From Paraburkholderia sp. PREW-6R (GTDB lineage: Bacteria; Pseudomonadota; Gammaproteobacteria; Burkholderiales; Burkholderiaceae): 64,000 nt of DNA. The notes below the pieces were generated by a model, which made no database searches, had not been told where the DNA came from, and saw nothing but the letters and a program-made list of their open reading frames with translations. The stretch spans positions 806,001-870,000 of the forward strand of contig NZ_CP155075.1 of assembly GCF_039621805.1 (NCBI RefSeq). The letters run 5' to 3'. Both the position numbers and the translations under genes were made by a program. This document shows, piece after piece, positions 16,503-25,243 of the stretch; the stretch's first letter is position 1, and the number at the start of each line of letters is the position of its first letter.

Positions 16503-17396
16503 ATGCTCAAAGTGCGTCATCTGGAGATATTCCGTGCGGTCGTCAAGGCGGGCAGCGTGTCGGCCGCCGCGCGTTTGCTGTATGTTTCGCAGCCTGCTGT
16601 CACCAAGACGCTGCGCATGCTGGAAGAAGAGATTGGGCTCACGCTGTTTCTGCGCGTGAAGGGGCGGCTCGTGTGCACGCCCGAAGCCGATGCGATCCTG
16701 CCCGAGATCGAGCGCCTGTTCGGCAGCGTGCAATCGATTGCCGAGACAGCGCGCGAGATTCAGCAAGGCCAGCGCGGCTCGATCCGCGTGTGCACGGTGT
16801 CGATGCTCGCGACCACCATCGTCGCTCGTGCGGTGGGAGAATTTCGCAAGACGCATCCCTATGTCGAATTCGACATACGCGCGCTGCCCACGCGACACGT
16901 GGTCGAGTACGTGAACAACAATCAGGCGGACTTTGGCATTCTCGATGTGGCCGCGCCTTCGGGCACGCTGGAAATCGAGGAGTTCTGTAGCGCGGAGTTG
17001 CGTTGCGTCGTGCGCAAGGAGCACGCCCTTGCGGCGCGAAAAACCATCACCCCCAAAATGCTTGACCGCGAAAAGCTGGCCACCTTCGGCGACGACACGC
17101 TGACCGGCTGGCGTCTGCGTGAAGCATTTCGCGCGCAAGGGCGCGTATTTACCAGCGCGTTCGTATCGAACAGCACGCCGGTCCTGTGCGCGCTCGCGCG
17201 TGAGGCCAACGCGGTCGCGTTAGTCGATCCATTCGCCTTGATGGGGGCCTCATTTCCAGAGCTCGTCGCGCGGCGTTTTTCGCCGGCAGTGCCTGTGGAG
17301 CCGCGTTTTCTGTTCGCGCCGGGGAGGCCGCGGTCGGTGATCGTCGATCAGTTCGTTGCGCAGTTGAAGGCAACGGCGCATGAACTCGCGATCTGA
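16503..17396 (+). CDS. LysR-family transcriptional regulator
   Basis: Regulator of 297 residues. Seen: an N-terminal helix-turn-helix (HLEIFRAVVKAGSVSAAARL, then VSQPAVTKTLRMLEEEIG) at residues 5-65, and a ligand-binding domain with IRVCTVSMLATTIV and FGILDVAAPSGTLEIEEF. It is divergent from the aldehyde dehydrogenase/ABC operon, which it most likely controls in response to the imported substrate or its aldehyde. NocR/OccR-like regulators of amino-acid or opine use have a similar N-terminus. The ligand is unknown. Confidence 0.9.
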   Translation: MLKVRHLEIFRAVVKAGSVSAAARLLYVSQPAVTKTLRMLEEEIGLTLFLRVKGRLVCTPEADAILPEIERLFGSVQSIAETAREIQQGQRGSIRVCTVSMLATTIVARAVGEFRKTHPYVEFDIRALPTRHVVEYVNNNQADFGILDVAAPSGTLEIEEFCSAELRCVVRKEHALAARKTITPKMLDREKLATFGDDTLTGWRLREAFRAQGRVFTSAFVSNSTPVLCALAREANAVALVDPFALMGASFPELVARRFSPAVPVEPRFLFAPGRPRSVIVDQFVAQLKATAHELAI

Positions 17397-17566
17397 GCGT
17401 TGGACTAATTGTGCGACTCCATATACCAGCGCCATGCCGGCGCTAAGACAATCTTCTTACGCAGGCCGTGGACTTAGCAGTCGACAGTACCGCCGTGCAG
17501 TCTACGGCGAGTTAGCAGTAACTACCGATATCTTTTTGCAGCAGTCCCCGCGTTCCATTGCGACGC

Positions 17567-17797
17567 TCAATGCGCGAGGGTCCGCTGCGTTTGCGCCTGC
17601 TCCGCCTGCTTGCGCTTCTCTTGCGCCAGATGATGGCCCACCACACAACCACCTACAGCGCCGATGACTGCGTGATGCCCAGCGTAGTGGCCGGCTACGC
17701 CGCCCACAACAGCGCCTTTCAGGCATCCTTCGGCACCGGCAGCGCCAGCACATACAAGCAGGACACTTCCCACCAATACGGCAATCAGTCTTTTCAT
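17567..17797 (-). CDS. Small secreted glycine-zipper protein
   Basis: A 76-residue exported protein. Residues 1-22 form a signal peptide (MKRLIAVLVGSVLLV, cleavage near AGAAGA), followed by a glycine-zipper helix (KGAVVGGVAGHYAG, then IGAVGGCVVGHH) and a charged Gln/Lys tail. Glycine zippers usually insert into or associate with membranes. It is the last gene of the tubulin-like/caspase operon, 104 bases after the TM2 gene, so membership in the transcript is likely but not certain. It is shorter than the other glycine-zipper protein at the head of the operon, and no enzymatic role is suggested. Confidence 0.7.
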   Translation of the reverse strand: MKRLIAVLVGSVLLVCAGAAGAEGCLKGAVVGGVAGHYAGHHAVIGAVGGCVVGHHLAQEKRKQAEQAQTQRTLAH

Positions 17798-17901
17798 CGT
17801 TTAATTCGTCTGTTTTGAAAGTTGGCGACGTTTATAGCAGTCCAGCGGCTTCGTCTGCGGTGGAAAACCGCGGATCATGTTCGACCGCATGTAGTTCGCC
17901 A

Positions 17902-18195
17902 TCAGCCCAGTCTGCCGGCTAGCGATAAGTTATAACGGCGAATCATGCCCGGCAGCAAAAAGAGATCGACGAACAGCCAGATACCAACGAGGCCGATAAA
18001 AACGAATCCGACTCCCGCGAATGCCAGTCCGCCACCGATCAGCGAAAGCATCAGTTGCACGATCGCGGTGACGGTCTTACCCGCATAAAACCGATGTGCG
18101 CCCAGATAGCCGAGAAAGAACCACAGAAGGAAAGCGAGCACAATGCTCTTCTTCTGCGCGTCATACATCATCATCTGGCGGGATACATCACTCAT
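17902..18195 (-). CDS. TM2-domain membrane protein
   Basis: A 97-residue inner-membrane protein with a TM2 domain. Seen: a first span AFLLWFFLGYLG (about 17-32), the hallmark polar turn GAHRFYAGK (32-40), a glycine-rich second span, a third hydrophobic stretch (VFIGLVGIWLFVDLFLLPG) and the basic tail RRYN. The start used has AGGAA eight bases upstream. A TTG five codons earlier is also possible. It follows the lipoprotein gene by 60 bases in the operon. TM2 proteins have no single known function, and here one could help anchor the system in the inner membrane. Confidence 0.8.
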   Translation of the reverse strand: MSDVSRQMMMYDAQKKSIVLAFLLWFFLGYLGAHRFYAGKTVTAIVQLMLSLIGGGLAFAGVGFVFIGLVGIWLFVDLFLLPGMIRRYNLSLAGRLG

Positions 18196-18255
18196 GAAAG
18201 TATTCCTCAATAACCGTTCATCAAAAATAGCGACATCACCGCGAACGGATGTCTT

Positions 18256-18969
18256 CTATCGGTAGCGAGCCAACAACGCCTGGTACCGGACGTCTTCGCG
18301 CATCGTCGCAAACTCCGGCGCGGCATCGAGCTTGTCGAAACCTTTGAACCCCTGCCGGAACGCTTCGTTCAGGTGATCGATGACGGCATCCTGATCCCCC
18401 CGGCGCGCAGCCAGTTCAGCCTGATCAAATTCCGACGAGCGCGCGGGACCCGGCTGCCCGACGTCCACCGCTGGCGGCGCCTGCGGCACTGGTGCAGGCT
18501 TGTCGACCAAGGCTACGGGCGTCGCCACCGACGGCGACACAGCTTGCTTCGGACTCTCCTCAGGCCCCGCTACGACTGCTCCGGCGGCTTTCCCGTCGGA
18601 CTGCGGCACGACTTGCGCGGCAGTCGCGTCACCCACCCGGTCGTAATACACGCTTCCGACCACCGGCACGTCGAAATGCATGCGATCCGGACCGTCGAAA
18701 AAGAACGAGACGCCGACGCCATACGGCAACTCCAGCAGGGTCTCGCCTCCTTTCTGCCTGATTGCATTCAGCGGAATGCGCGTGTCCGTCCCCGGCATGG
18801 ACACGGCCTCTTTGCTGATCACGATGTCAGGACCGATCGGAAGATGCGCGCTGAAGAACGTCTGACGCTCCGCCTGCCAGTGTCCGATGATCGACGGCCG
18901 CTCCTGTCGTGAACATGCGACGAGTTGCACTCCGCACGCCACGCTCAGCAGGACGTGACTCAGCTTCAT
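18256..18969 (-). CDS. Lipoprotein with TPR-end C-terminus
   Basis: A 237-residue predicted lipoprotein. Seen: a signal peptide ending in the lipobox LVAC (Cys19), a globular beta-rich region with GHWQAERQTFF and SVYYDRVGD (about 28-112), a long Ala/Pro/Val linker (115-175), and a helical C-terminus ending FATMREDVRYQALLARYR. That ending matches the last part of the protein encoded just upstream, so the two are related there. Its ATG overlaps the upstream stop by four bases, which implies coupled synthesis. The function is unrecognised. Membrane anchoring and a protein-binding tail suggest a structural partner. Confidence 0.75.
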   Translation of the reverse strand: MKLSHVLLSVACGVQLVACSRQERPSIIGHWQAERQTFFSAHLPIGPDIVISKEAVSMPGTDTRIPLNAIRQKGGETLLELPYGVGVSFFFDGPDRMHFDVPVVGSVYYDRVGDATAAQVVPQSDGKAAGAVVAGPEESPKQAVSPSVATPVALVDKPAPVPQAPPAVDVGQPGPARSSEFDQAELAARRGDQDAVIDHLNEAFRQGFKGFDKLDAAPEFATMREDVRYQALLARYR

Positions 18970-19751
18970 GTCGTGGCCGGACGACGGTATTTATTCACCA
19001 GCGTCTCGAAGCGCGGATCATGACGAACGACGTCGAGATCGGGATCCTTCTCCATCGCGTCAAAGTACTGGAAGCCGTTCAGGAAACTCGCCTCGAAGGC
19101 TTTGAGCGCATCGTCGGTGCGGGATTGCTTAAGCCGCAGCACGCCCAGGTTGTAATACACGAGTGACTGCTTCGGGTCGCGCGCCTGCGCGGCGTTCAAC
19201 TCTTTTTCGGCGTCGTCGAGCTTGCCCTGCGCCATGTCGGCGATGGCGACCTTGATCATCTCCTTCGCCGCCGCGCGATTGCTCGCACTTTCCGCACCCG
19301 CCGCATCGCCGCTCGTGAGTTGTTCGTCCCCCGCCTTGCGATCCGCCGCGATGTCCTCGGCGGGAGGCGCGATACCGCCAGCCTCGGACGCTCCTTGAGC
19401 AGCTACAGTCGCCGCTGGCACGCTCGCTGCGATAACGGCCGACGTGCTCGCCGAGGCCACCTCGGCGGCCGGCGCGCCGCCCTGCGCAGCTTGCACCTCT
19501 TCCTGCGCCGCCTTGTGAGCGTGGATGAAGTAGAAAGCCGAGCCTCCGCCAATCACCAGCGCCGCCGCGCCAACGATCGCCGCGATCACCGGCGGCTTCG
19601 TTTTCTTGACGCCGCGGTCGTTTGGCGGATACGGATCGAGCAAGCCCTTGCAACTCGGGCAATGAAGATCCTCACCCGGCGCACGCTCGATGATCTTGTT
19701 ACTCATGCCGACTTCGCAGTCGCCCAGCGACGGGCATTTGTACGTTGCCAT
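18966..19751 (-). CDS. Zinc-ribbon, single-span membrane protein with periplasmic TPR
   Basis: A 261-residue protein with a clear layout. Residues 6-34 contain two cysteine pairs (C6, C12, CPSC 31-34) that form a probable zinc ribbon. Residues 54-76 are a single membrane span (PPVIAAIVGAAALVIGG). Residues 80-140 are an Ala-rich linker, and 164-225 form one or two TPR helices (LVYYNLGVLRLKQSRTDDAL). The C-terminus (VVRHDPRFETLVNKYR) resembles that of the neighbouring lipoprotein. The expected topology is N-in, placing the ribbon beside the cytoplasmic tubulin-like protein and the TPR in the periplasm, so it could bridge the two compartments. The start has GGAG eight bases upstream. Confidence 0.75.
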   Translation of the reverse strand: MATYKCPSLGDCEVGMSNKIIERAPGEDLHCPSCKGLLDPYPPNDRGVKKTKPPVIAAIVGAAALVIGGGSAFYFIHAHKAAQEEVQAAQGGAPAAEVASASTSAVIAASVPAATVAAQGASEAGGIAPPAEDIAADRKAGDEQLTSGDAAGAESASNRAAAKEMIKVAIADMAQGKLDDAEKELNAAQARDPKQSLVYYNLGVLRLKQSRTDDALKAFEASFLNGFQYFDAMEKDPDLDVVRHDPRFETLVNKYRRPATT

Positions 19752-19792
19752 GTTCTTTACTCCGCCTTAATTCGTTCGATGTTGCGCCACGC

Positions 19793-22700
19793 TCAGGCAG
19801 CCTGCGCCGCCGTGCCTGGCAAGCCGATGATGTCGCGAATCTGGGGCTTCAACGCGACGATCGCCTTGTAACCGGGGTCGTCGGTATAGCCGCCCGATTC
19901 TTCGAGGGTCTTGCGCGCGAATGCATCGAAGCGTTTGATCAGATCGCTCTTGTCGTCCCGATGCTGCAGCGCGCTGGCGATATGACGGGTCACTTCCGTC
20001 TCCACGAGCTTCTGGAGATCATCCTTCTGATCGCCATCGAAGACCGCGGACCAGGTCCGTCCGTTAAGCACGCGATCGGTCGGCAGGCCGTCGTCCTCGT
20101 AGACGAAGATCCATTCGGTCTCACCCGTCGTGCGGTTCTCGCGCGAACGGATCATGTCGAGCAGATGAGCGACCAGACGGTATGGCTTGCGCTTCGCCTG
20201 CGACGCCGCTTCGGCGGCCGTGCGCGCGTAGAGCGGCGGGAGGCGCTTGCCGTCGCCGCTGCTATGCAGCAGGTGCGATTCGTTGAAGTCGGTAAGCAGA
20301 CCGTCGTAGTGACGCTTGAGCATCGGCAAGGATTCGACGAAGCGCACCGGCATCAACGAAGCGATCTTCATGATGACGATTTCATTCGACAGCTTGCCCG
20401 TCTCGACGACCGTGTCCGACGCGGAATCCTTCTGCTCTTCGAACATGCGCTTGAGCGTTGCGTGGAAAGTCTTCTGGCTTTCGCATTCGGGTAAAAACAC
20501 TGCAACCGTTTTCGCCGTGCCGACAGAGCCGCCCTGATTGTTCGCCACGGCGCGGTCCGTTTCGGTCTTGTTGTACTGAAGCATCGTGCCGGACTTCTCA
20601 TAGAGTTCCGACACGAAGTTCTTCAGGCCGCCCGGGTTCGCGTCGTACTGCTTCTGCAAGCGCTCGACGATATTGACGTGCAGCACCGGCTGAAGCGTTT
20701 TCGCGATCTCCGTGTGCGCCAGCTCGACGATGACAGCCGACGCCTGCGAGATGGTCGAGATGATCGCGCCGAGTGACACGCCGCGCACCAGCTTGTCGAA
20801 AGAATCGACCTCGGTGCCCGCGAGCTCGATGATTGACTGACGCACCTTCTGTGTCCGCGCGATCTGCGCCTGCTCGTCGACGATCAGCGCTTTCATCACG
20901 CTGCCGATCGCATTGCGGTCGAAGATGCGGTCCTGATGGATTGCGTCGGTGCTCGCGAGGCGCGCCGCCTGTTCGTCGTGCACCTGCTCGGTCGCCGCAG
21001 CGAGATTTTGATGCAGCGCGTCGATCAGTCCGCGCAGCGACACGAGTTCATCCTTGATGAACGGAATCAGCCCGCACGCGAAACGCTGACCTTCGATCAG
21101 CGTGCGCAGCGCGAAGAGATCCTGATATTGCATCGCCATCTCGGTGAACAGGCCGCCGCGCTTGTCGGTGAGATGCTTGCCGAGAAAGCCCACCTGGTTG
21201 AACTGGCTGTTCAGCTCGTCGATGCGCTTGACGATCGCCTGTTCCTTGGCGGGTCCCTTCGTCACTTCTTCGTTAAAGAGTGCGAGGCGCTCGCCCAGCA
21301 TCGCCACCAAAGCGTCGACGAATTGACGCAACTGAATGAGCGAATGCGTGCCGATCTTCCAGTCCGAGAACAACTGCTTCTCGATCTGACGGCTGACATG
21401 CCGGGCCATTTCCAGGCGTGCGTTCGCCTTGATCTCATAGAACTTGCGCACGCCGCCCATCGTCCGGTACGTCTCGTCGAAGACCTTGGCGAGCCGCGAA
21501 CTCATCGCGTGAACCCACGTGGTCTGTTCGAGCGTCTGGTCGGCGCGAATCTCCGGCGCGAGGCGGCTCACGATCTGCTTCCAGTATTCGTGCGCGGGCT
21601 TCCACATCGTGTTCTTCGCGTCGTCTTCCAGAATGCCGCTCTCGAGCGTCAGGTGCGTATCGCTCAGCAGCAGCTTCTGGAACACATCGGGCTTGCGCGC
21701 CTCCGAACCCCAGTCTTTCTGGACAGGCTCGTCGGCATAACCTTCGCCCTGACGGAAATTGTTGAACATGAGCTGACGCGTGGCCTGCTCCGCGAAGCCA
21801 TAGGCGAGGTATTCCTTGATCTCCTGCTCCGGCACGACGATGCGCTCGACGCCGAACGACAAAAACAGCTTGGCGCGCGCCTTGCCGATCTCGTCCTCGG
21901 ACTCAAAATTCTTGATATCGTTCTCGCCCTTCTCCGCGCGGCCGAGCCCTTCCCATTGCTTGTTGAGTGTCTTCTGATAAATGAACTCCGCCACGATGCG
22001 CGGCAGTTCAGTATCGACATCGAACTGCAGGTTATGCTCGTTGACGTTGTTGACGAGATAGCAGCCGTTGAAATAGGTGTCGTGACTCATCGGCGATCCG
22101 TCGAGCACGCTGCGCGGATGATATTGCCCCACGGCCATCGCGTTGAGTTCCGCGAGCGCTGCATAGCCGTTCGCATAGTAGTTCGAGAATCCGGCCACAT
22201 TGCGCACGCGCTTCGAATCTTTCTCCGGCAACAGTGCGTAGATCAGGATGCGATGCAGATCGGCCTCGGCGTACTTGTTGCGGATCAGCGCGACGGCATC
22301 GACGATCGAACCGCTGCCCGTGCCCCCCGCGAGACCGCAAACGATATGAATGGTCACGCCCTTGCGTCCCGGCCCCTGCTCGAGCACGCGCATGCGGTCC
22401 TCGACCGCCTTGACGAATTGCGCGGCATTCTGCGCGAACACCAGCCTTCCGAGCTTGCGGCGCTGCGCCGCGCCCGCGATGCCCGGCTTCACGAAATCGA
22501 AGACGCTGCGCGGCTCGATCCAGTCGCTAAGACCGGGGAACGATGCAGGATCGTCCAGCACGGGACGCACGTTGCTGGCCGTGTTGATGACGTACTGGCT
22601 GCGCGCCAGCTCGATATCTTTGCCCAGTACGCGCCATTCGTCGTGCTTGTCGAGCTCGTCGGTGGACGTGTCGACATACAGATATTCGAAGCGCGCTTCC

Positions 22701-22810
22701 GACGGCGAATTGCCCTGCACATCGCGATCGCGCTCGACCGTCTTGCGCAGATTACGGATGATCTTGCCGCCCGATCCGCCGAGGCCAATGATGAGGTGGT
22801 TATGTTCCAT
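19793..22810 (-). CDS. Tubulin/FtsZ-like GTPase domain protein (Tubulin_2 family)
   Basis: A 1005-residue protein without a signal peptide or membrane span, so presumably cytoplasmic. Seen: an N-terminal Rossmann-type motif IIGLGGSGGKII (7-18) and the tubulin/FtsZ signature CGLAGGTGSGSIVDAV (158-173), the phosphate-binding loop of that superfamily, followed by ILIYALLPEKDSKRVRN. The remaining 750 or so residues are largely helical, with coiled-coil-like stretches and no domain I recognise. FtsZ is about 390 residues, so this is not the division protein. Distant FtsZ-like families linked to membrane remodelling are known in bacteria. It sits mid-operon, 43 bases after the DUF4384 gene and 41 before the zinc-ribbon gene. 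Confidence 0.85.
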   Translation of the reverse strand: MEHNHLIIGLGGSGGKIIRNLRKTVERDRDVQGNSPSEARFEYLYVDTSTDELDKHDEWRVLGKDIELARSQYVINTASNVRPVLDDPASFPGLSDWIEPRSVFDFVKPGIAGAAQRRKLGRLVFAQNAAQFVKAVEDRMRVLEQGPGRKGVTIHIVCGLAGGTGSGSIVDAVALIRNKYAEADLHRILIYALLPEKDSKRVRNVAGFSNYYANGYAALAELNAMAVGQYHPRSVLDGSPMSHDTYFNGCYLVNNVNEHNLQFDVDTELPRIVAEFIYQKTLNKQWEGLGRAEKGENDIKNFESEDEIGKARAKLFLSFGVERIVVPEQEIKEYLAYGFAEQATRQLMFNNFRQGEGYADEPVQKDWGSEARKPDVFQKLLLSDTHLTLESGILEDDAKNTMWKPAHEYWKQIVSRLAPEIRADQTLEQTTWVHAMSSRLAKVFDETYRTMGGVRKFYEIKANARLEMARHVSRQIEKQLFSDWKIGTHSLIQLRQFVDALVAMLGERLALFNEEVTKGPAKEQAIVKRIDELNSQFNQVGFLGKHLTDKRGGLFTEMAMQYQDLFALRTLIEGQRFACGLIPFIKDELVSLRGLIDALHQNLAAATEQVHDEQAARLASTDAIHQDRIFDRNAIGSVMKALIVDEQAQIARTQKVRQSIIELAGTEVDSFDKLVRGVSLGAIISTISQASAVIVELAHTEIAKTLQPVLHVNIVERLQKQYDANPGGLKNFVSELYEKSGTMLQYNKTETDRAVANNQGGSVGTAKTVAVFLPECESQKTFHATLKRMFEEQKDSASDTVVETGKLSNEIVIMKIASLMPVRFVESLPMLKRHYDGLLTDFNESHLLHSSGDGKRLPPLYARTAAEAASQAKRKPYRLVAHLLDMIRSRENRTTGETEWIFVYEDDGLPTDRVLNGRTWSAVFDGDQKDDLQKLVETEVTRHIASALQHRDDKSDLIKRFDAFARKTLEESGGYTDDPGYKAIVALKPQIRDIIGLPGTAAQAA

Positions 22811-22853
22811 ATGTCAGCTCGTTCGTTTTCCCGGTTCGCCAATGTCGGCAATG

Positions 22854-23792
22854 TCACTCGTGGGCGAGGTTGATCTTCAGATAGAGATTGGCATCAGACG
22901 TGGCAGCCGGTTTGACCACGTAAGAGGCGACCTGGCCTCCCGTGGCGGGCGCGGAGTCGTCACTGAATGCGATGCCCTTCGCCGCATAGCCCGTGTCCGC
23001 GGCGGCGGTCGTCGTCGCTGTCGTGCAGGCGGCCCTGTCCTCGGCGGCGAATGCGATACCCTTTGCCGCATAACCCGTGTCGGCGGCCGCTACTTGCACC
23101 GCCGCGTCGGACGACGATGCGGGCGCGGGTGCGTCCGCCGTCAGCGCGCCGGGATTGGGCGTGCATGCTTGCGCAACGGATGGAACCGGCGTCGAAACGA
23201 AGTCGGGCGTATAGCCAGACACGCGCTTGCGTAGATCACCCCCGACCGGCTGGGGCGACAGATACACCATCAGCTTTTCCATGCCGGGCTTGTTGTCGAA
23301 TACGAACGAGCCGCGCGCCGGGAGGAACACGACGCCCATTGCGTCGACGAAGTTGTCCTGCGAGGGCTGCGGATAGATTTGCGTGATCGAGCCGTCGGGT
23401 CCTTCGTTGAGGATGTACACATATGACGGATTGTTGACCTTCACGCCGAGCTGGAAGTGCTCACCGCTCTTGAACACGCGGCGCGCGAGAACATCGCGTG
23501 TCGAGCCATCGGGCTGCTTGAGCCTGATGAAATAGCTGGCGCCGACGTTCGCGATTTTCTTGCGGGAAGACACTTTCACCACGTGGGCCGTCTGCGCGTG
23601 AGCCGTTGCAGGCTGAGCGGATTGGTTGTCCGCAACGGCGGTGGCGTCGCCCGTGGATGGCGCCGGAGAAGTCGCGACGGTGCGCAGACTATCGTCCTCA
23701 CCGAAGAAGAGCGACTTGGCGGTATAGCCATCTTCGGCCATGGCATGGCTTGCGAGCGTGGCAAGCGCTAGCGCGGCAAAAGCGTGACGCAT
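22854..23792 (-). CDS. Secreted DUF4384 protein with three copies of a YxAKGIxF motif
   Basis: A 312-residue exported protein. It has a cleavable signal peptide (MRHAFAALALATLASHAMA) and a DUF4384-like core (about 75-185) with LGVKVNNPSYVYILNEGPDG and ITQIYPQPSQDNFV. A motif recurs at 20-35 (EDGYTAKSLFFGEDDS), 238-253 (DTGYAAKGIAFAAEDR) and 266-280 (DTGYAAKGIAFSDDS), the last two in a low-complexity Ala/Asp tail. A closely similar motif is in the caspase encoded just upstream. The start was chosen by GGAG seven bases upstream and the signal peptide. DUF4384 domains commonly accompany peptidases or CsgG-type proteins in bacteria. It could be a substrate or partner of the caspase. Confidence 0.8.
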   Translation of the reverse strand: MRHAFAALALATLASHAMAEDGYTAKSLFFGEDDSLRTVATSPAPSTGDATAVADNQSAQPATAHAQTAHVVKVSSRKKIANVGASYFIRLKQPDGSTRDVLARRVFKSGEHFQLGVKVNNPSYVYILNEGPDGSITQIYPQPSQDNFVDAMGVVFLPARGSFVFDNKPGMEKLMVYLSPQPVGGDLRKRVSGYTPDFVSTPVPSVAQACTPNPGALTADAPAPASSSDAAVQVAAADTGYAAKGIAFAAEDRAACTTATTTAAADTGYAAKGIAFSDDSAPATGGQVASYVVKPAATSDANLYLKINLAHE

Positions 23793-23838
23793 GATGAGTC
23801 TCCGGAATGCTGAAGGAAGCTGTTGTGGAAAGTGCGTT

Positions 23839-25155
23839 TTACTGAAGATCGTTCTGGTCCGGCGGAATCGTCGACCACTCGCGAGGCACCTGATGGCGTT
23901 CGCCCTTCGATACTTCCTGTGCCTTCTCCGATGTGAAACGGCTGGCATCGCGAAACGCTGGCGCGAGTTGCCCGTGGTAGTGATCCAGGTAGGCGAACAG
24001 CGATTGTGTGAAGAACGAACCCTTCAAAACCTGGTCGTGCGCGAGCGGACTTTCGAATGTGCCGTTCTTTGGGCCGAGCGATTCTTCGTTCGGACTGGTC
24101 GCGGTGATGATGTTGTAGCCCGCGCGGCTGCGGTCGATCACAGTGCGCGCCTTTTGCGTCCCGCCGGTTTGCTGCACGCCGTCGTCCGAGAACCGAATGC
24201 CCTTCGACGTATAGGAGTCGCCGGTCCACGACGCGAGCGAGATGCCTTCGTACTCGTTACGGTTGCCATTGGTCCGCCGCACATAAGCGGCGCCTTCGTC
24301 GACGATGTCATTGAGCATGTCGCCGCTATAGCATGTGTCGATCACCACTCGCGTGACATGACTTGGTTTGCGCGCGAGATCCTGAACGAGCGTGTCGGGC
24401 ACCGCATGCTGCTGAAAGTGCAGGATGATTTCCGGGCCGTCGTTCGAACGAACTGTCTCCTCGTTGCCCGAGTCGTAAGCCATGATCGACATCTTGCGTT
24501 TGTCGCCCGGCACCGGCACTGGCATGTTGCCGTGACTCGATACATAGATGAAGACGTCGTCGTTCGGGCGAATCTGCTCATTCAGGCGCGCGATGGCGGC
24601 TTCGATGTTGGCTTTCGTCGCCTGTTGATTGAGCAGTGCAGTCACGCGATAACCCGCGCGCTCAAGGTAGTGCTGAACGACCTCGGCGTCATCCGCGCCT
24701 TGAATATCGGGCAGGTGATACGGATCGGCAAAATGATTGATGCCCACCACCAGTGCGCGCTTCACCGGCTGCGTGGCCTTTTCCGCCTGGGCGCGGTTAT
24801 AAGCGGCGAGCGCCTTGCCGGCTTCGGTGTCCCATCGCTTCTTGAGGACATGTTCCGGATAGAACGGCGAAGTGGATTTGATGCCGACGATCGACTGCAC
24901 GATGAGGAACGCGGTGTCGACCTGATCCTCGTCGCGATAAGTCCCGATCAGCTGAATGCGCCCAGTGTTGTCGCGCGCGACCGATGCCTGCGTGAGTCCG
25001 TGGGTCGCGAACTTGAGCTTGATCTGCTGAACGAGCGGTTCCGGCACGTTATAGGCACGGTAGGCGTTCTGGAATCCCGGCAGACTGCTGGCCGCGCAAG
25101 CGCTCAGCAGTACCGGGGCAATGAGGCACGCAAGGCGTGCGATAAGCCGTTTCAT
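23839..25155 (-). CDS. Lipoprotein caspase-family (C14) peptidase with BON-like domain
   Basis: A 438-residue lipoprotein protease. Seen: a signal with lipobox LLSAC (Cys20), a BON-like module at about 38-95 (LVQQIKLKFATHGL, then GRIQLIGTYRDEDQVDTA), and a caspase fold beginning KRALVVGINHFADPYHLP. The catalytic His208 is in YVSSHGN and Cys275 in IDTCYSG. A segment at 311-326 (TGDSYTSKGIRFSDDG) copies the motif repeated in the neighbouring DUF4384 protein. It falls 36-51 residues after the catalytic cysteine, about where caspases carry their activation linker. A lipid anchor puts it in the periplasm or outer membrane, whereas most bacterial caspases are cytoplasmic. Peptidase activity is inferred from the dyad. 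Confidence 0.88.
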   Translation of the reverse strand: MKRLIARLACLIAPVLLSACAASSLPGFQNAYRAYNVPEPLVQQIKLKFATHGLTQASVARDNTGRIQLIGTYRDEDQVDTAFLIVQSIVGIKSTSPFYPEHVLKKRWDTEAGKALAAYNRAQAEKATQPVKRALVVGINHFADPYHLPDIQGADDAEVVQHYLERAGYRVTALLNQQATKANIEAAIARLNEQIRPNDDVFIYVSSHGNMPVPVPGDKRKMSIMAYDSGNEETVRSNDGPEIILHFQQHAVPDTLVQDLARKPSHVTRVVIDTCYSGDMLNDIVDEGAAYVRRTNGNRNEYEGISLASWTGDSYTSKGIRFSDDGVQQTGGTQKARTVIDRSRAGYNIITATSPNEESLGPKNGTFESPLAHDQVLKGSFFTQSLFAYLDHYHGQLAPAFRDASRFTSEKAQEVSKGERHQVPREWSTIPPDQNDLQ

Positions 25156-25243
25156 AGCAATCCGGGAAGCGCGCGAGCGCCTCCCTACCCTCGATGCGGA
25201 TTCAGGGAACGGACAGCCGGCGCGACGTCGGCCGGCCCGATGT

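Noticed and set aside
20936..22873. A 645-codon open frame antisense to the tubulin-like gene
   Set aside because: It mirrors the real gene, is rich in Arg, His and Ala with no domain, and has no ribosome site. Long antisense frames are expected in high-GC DNA.
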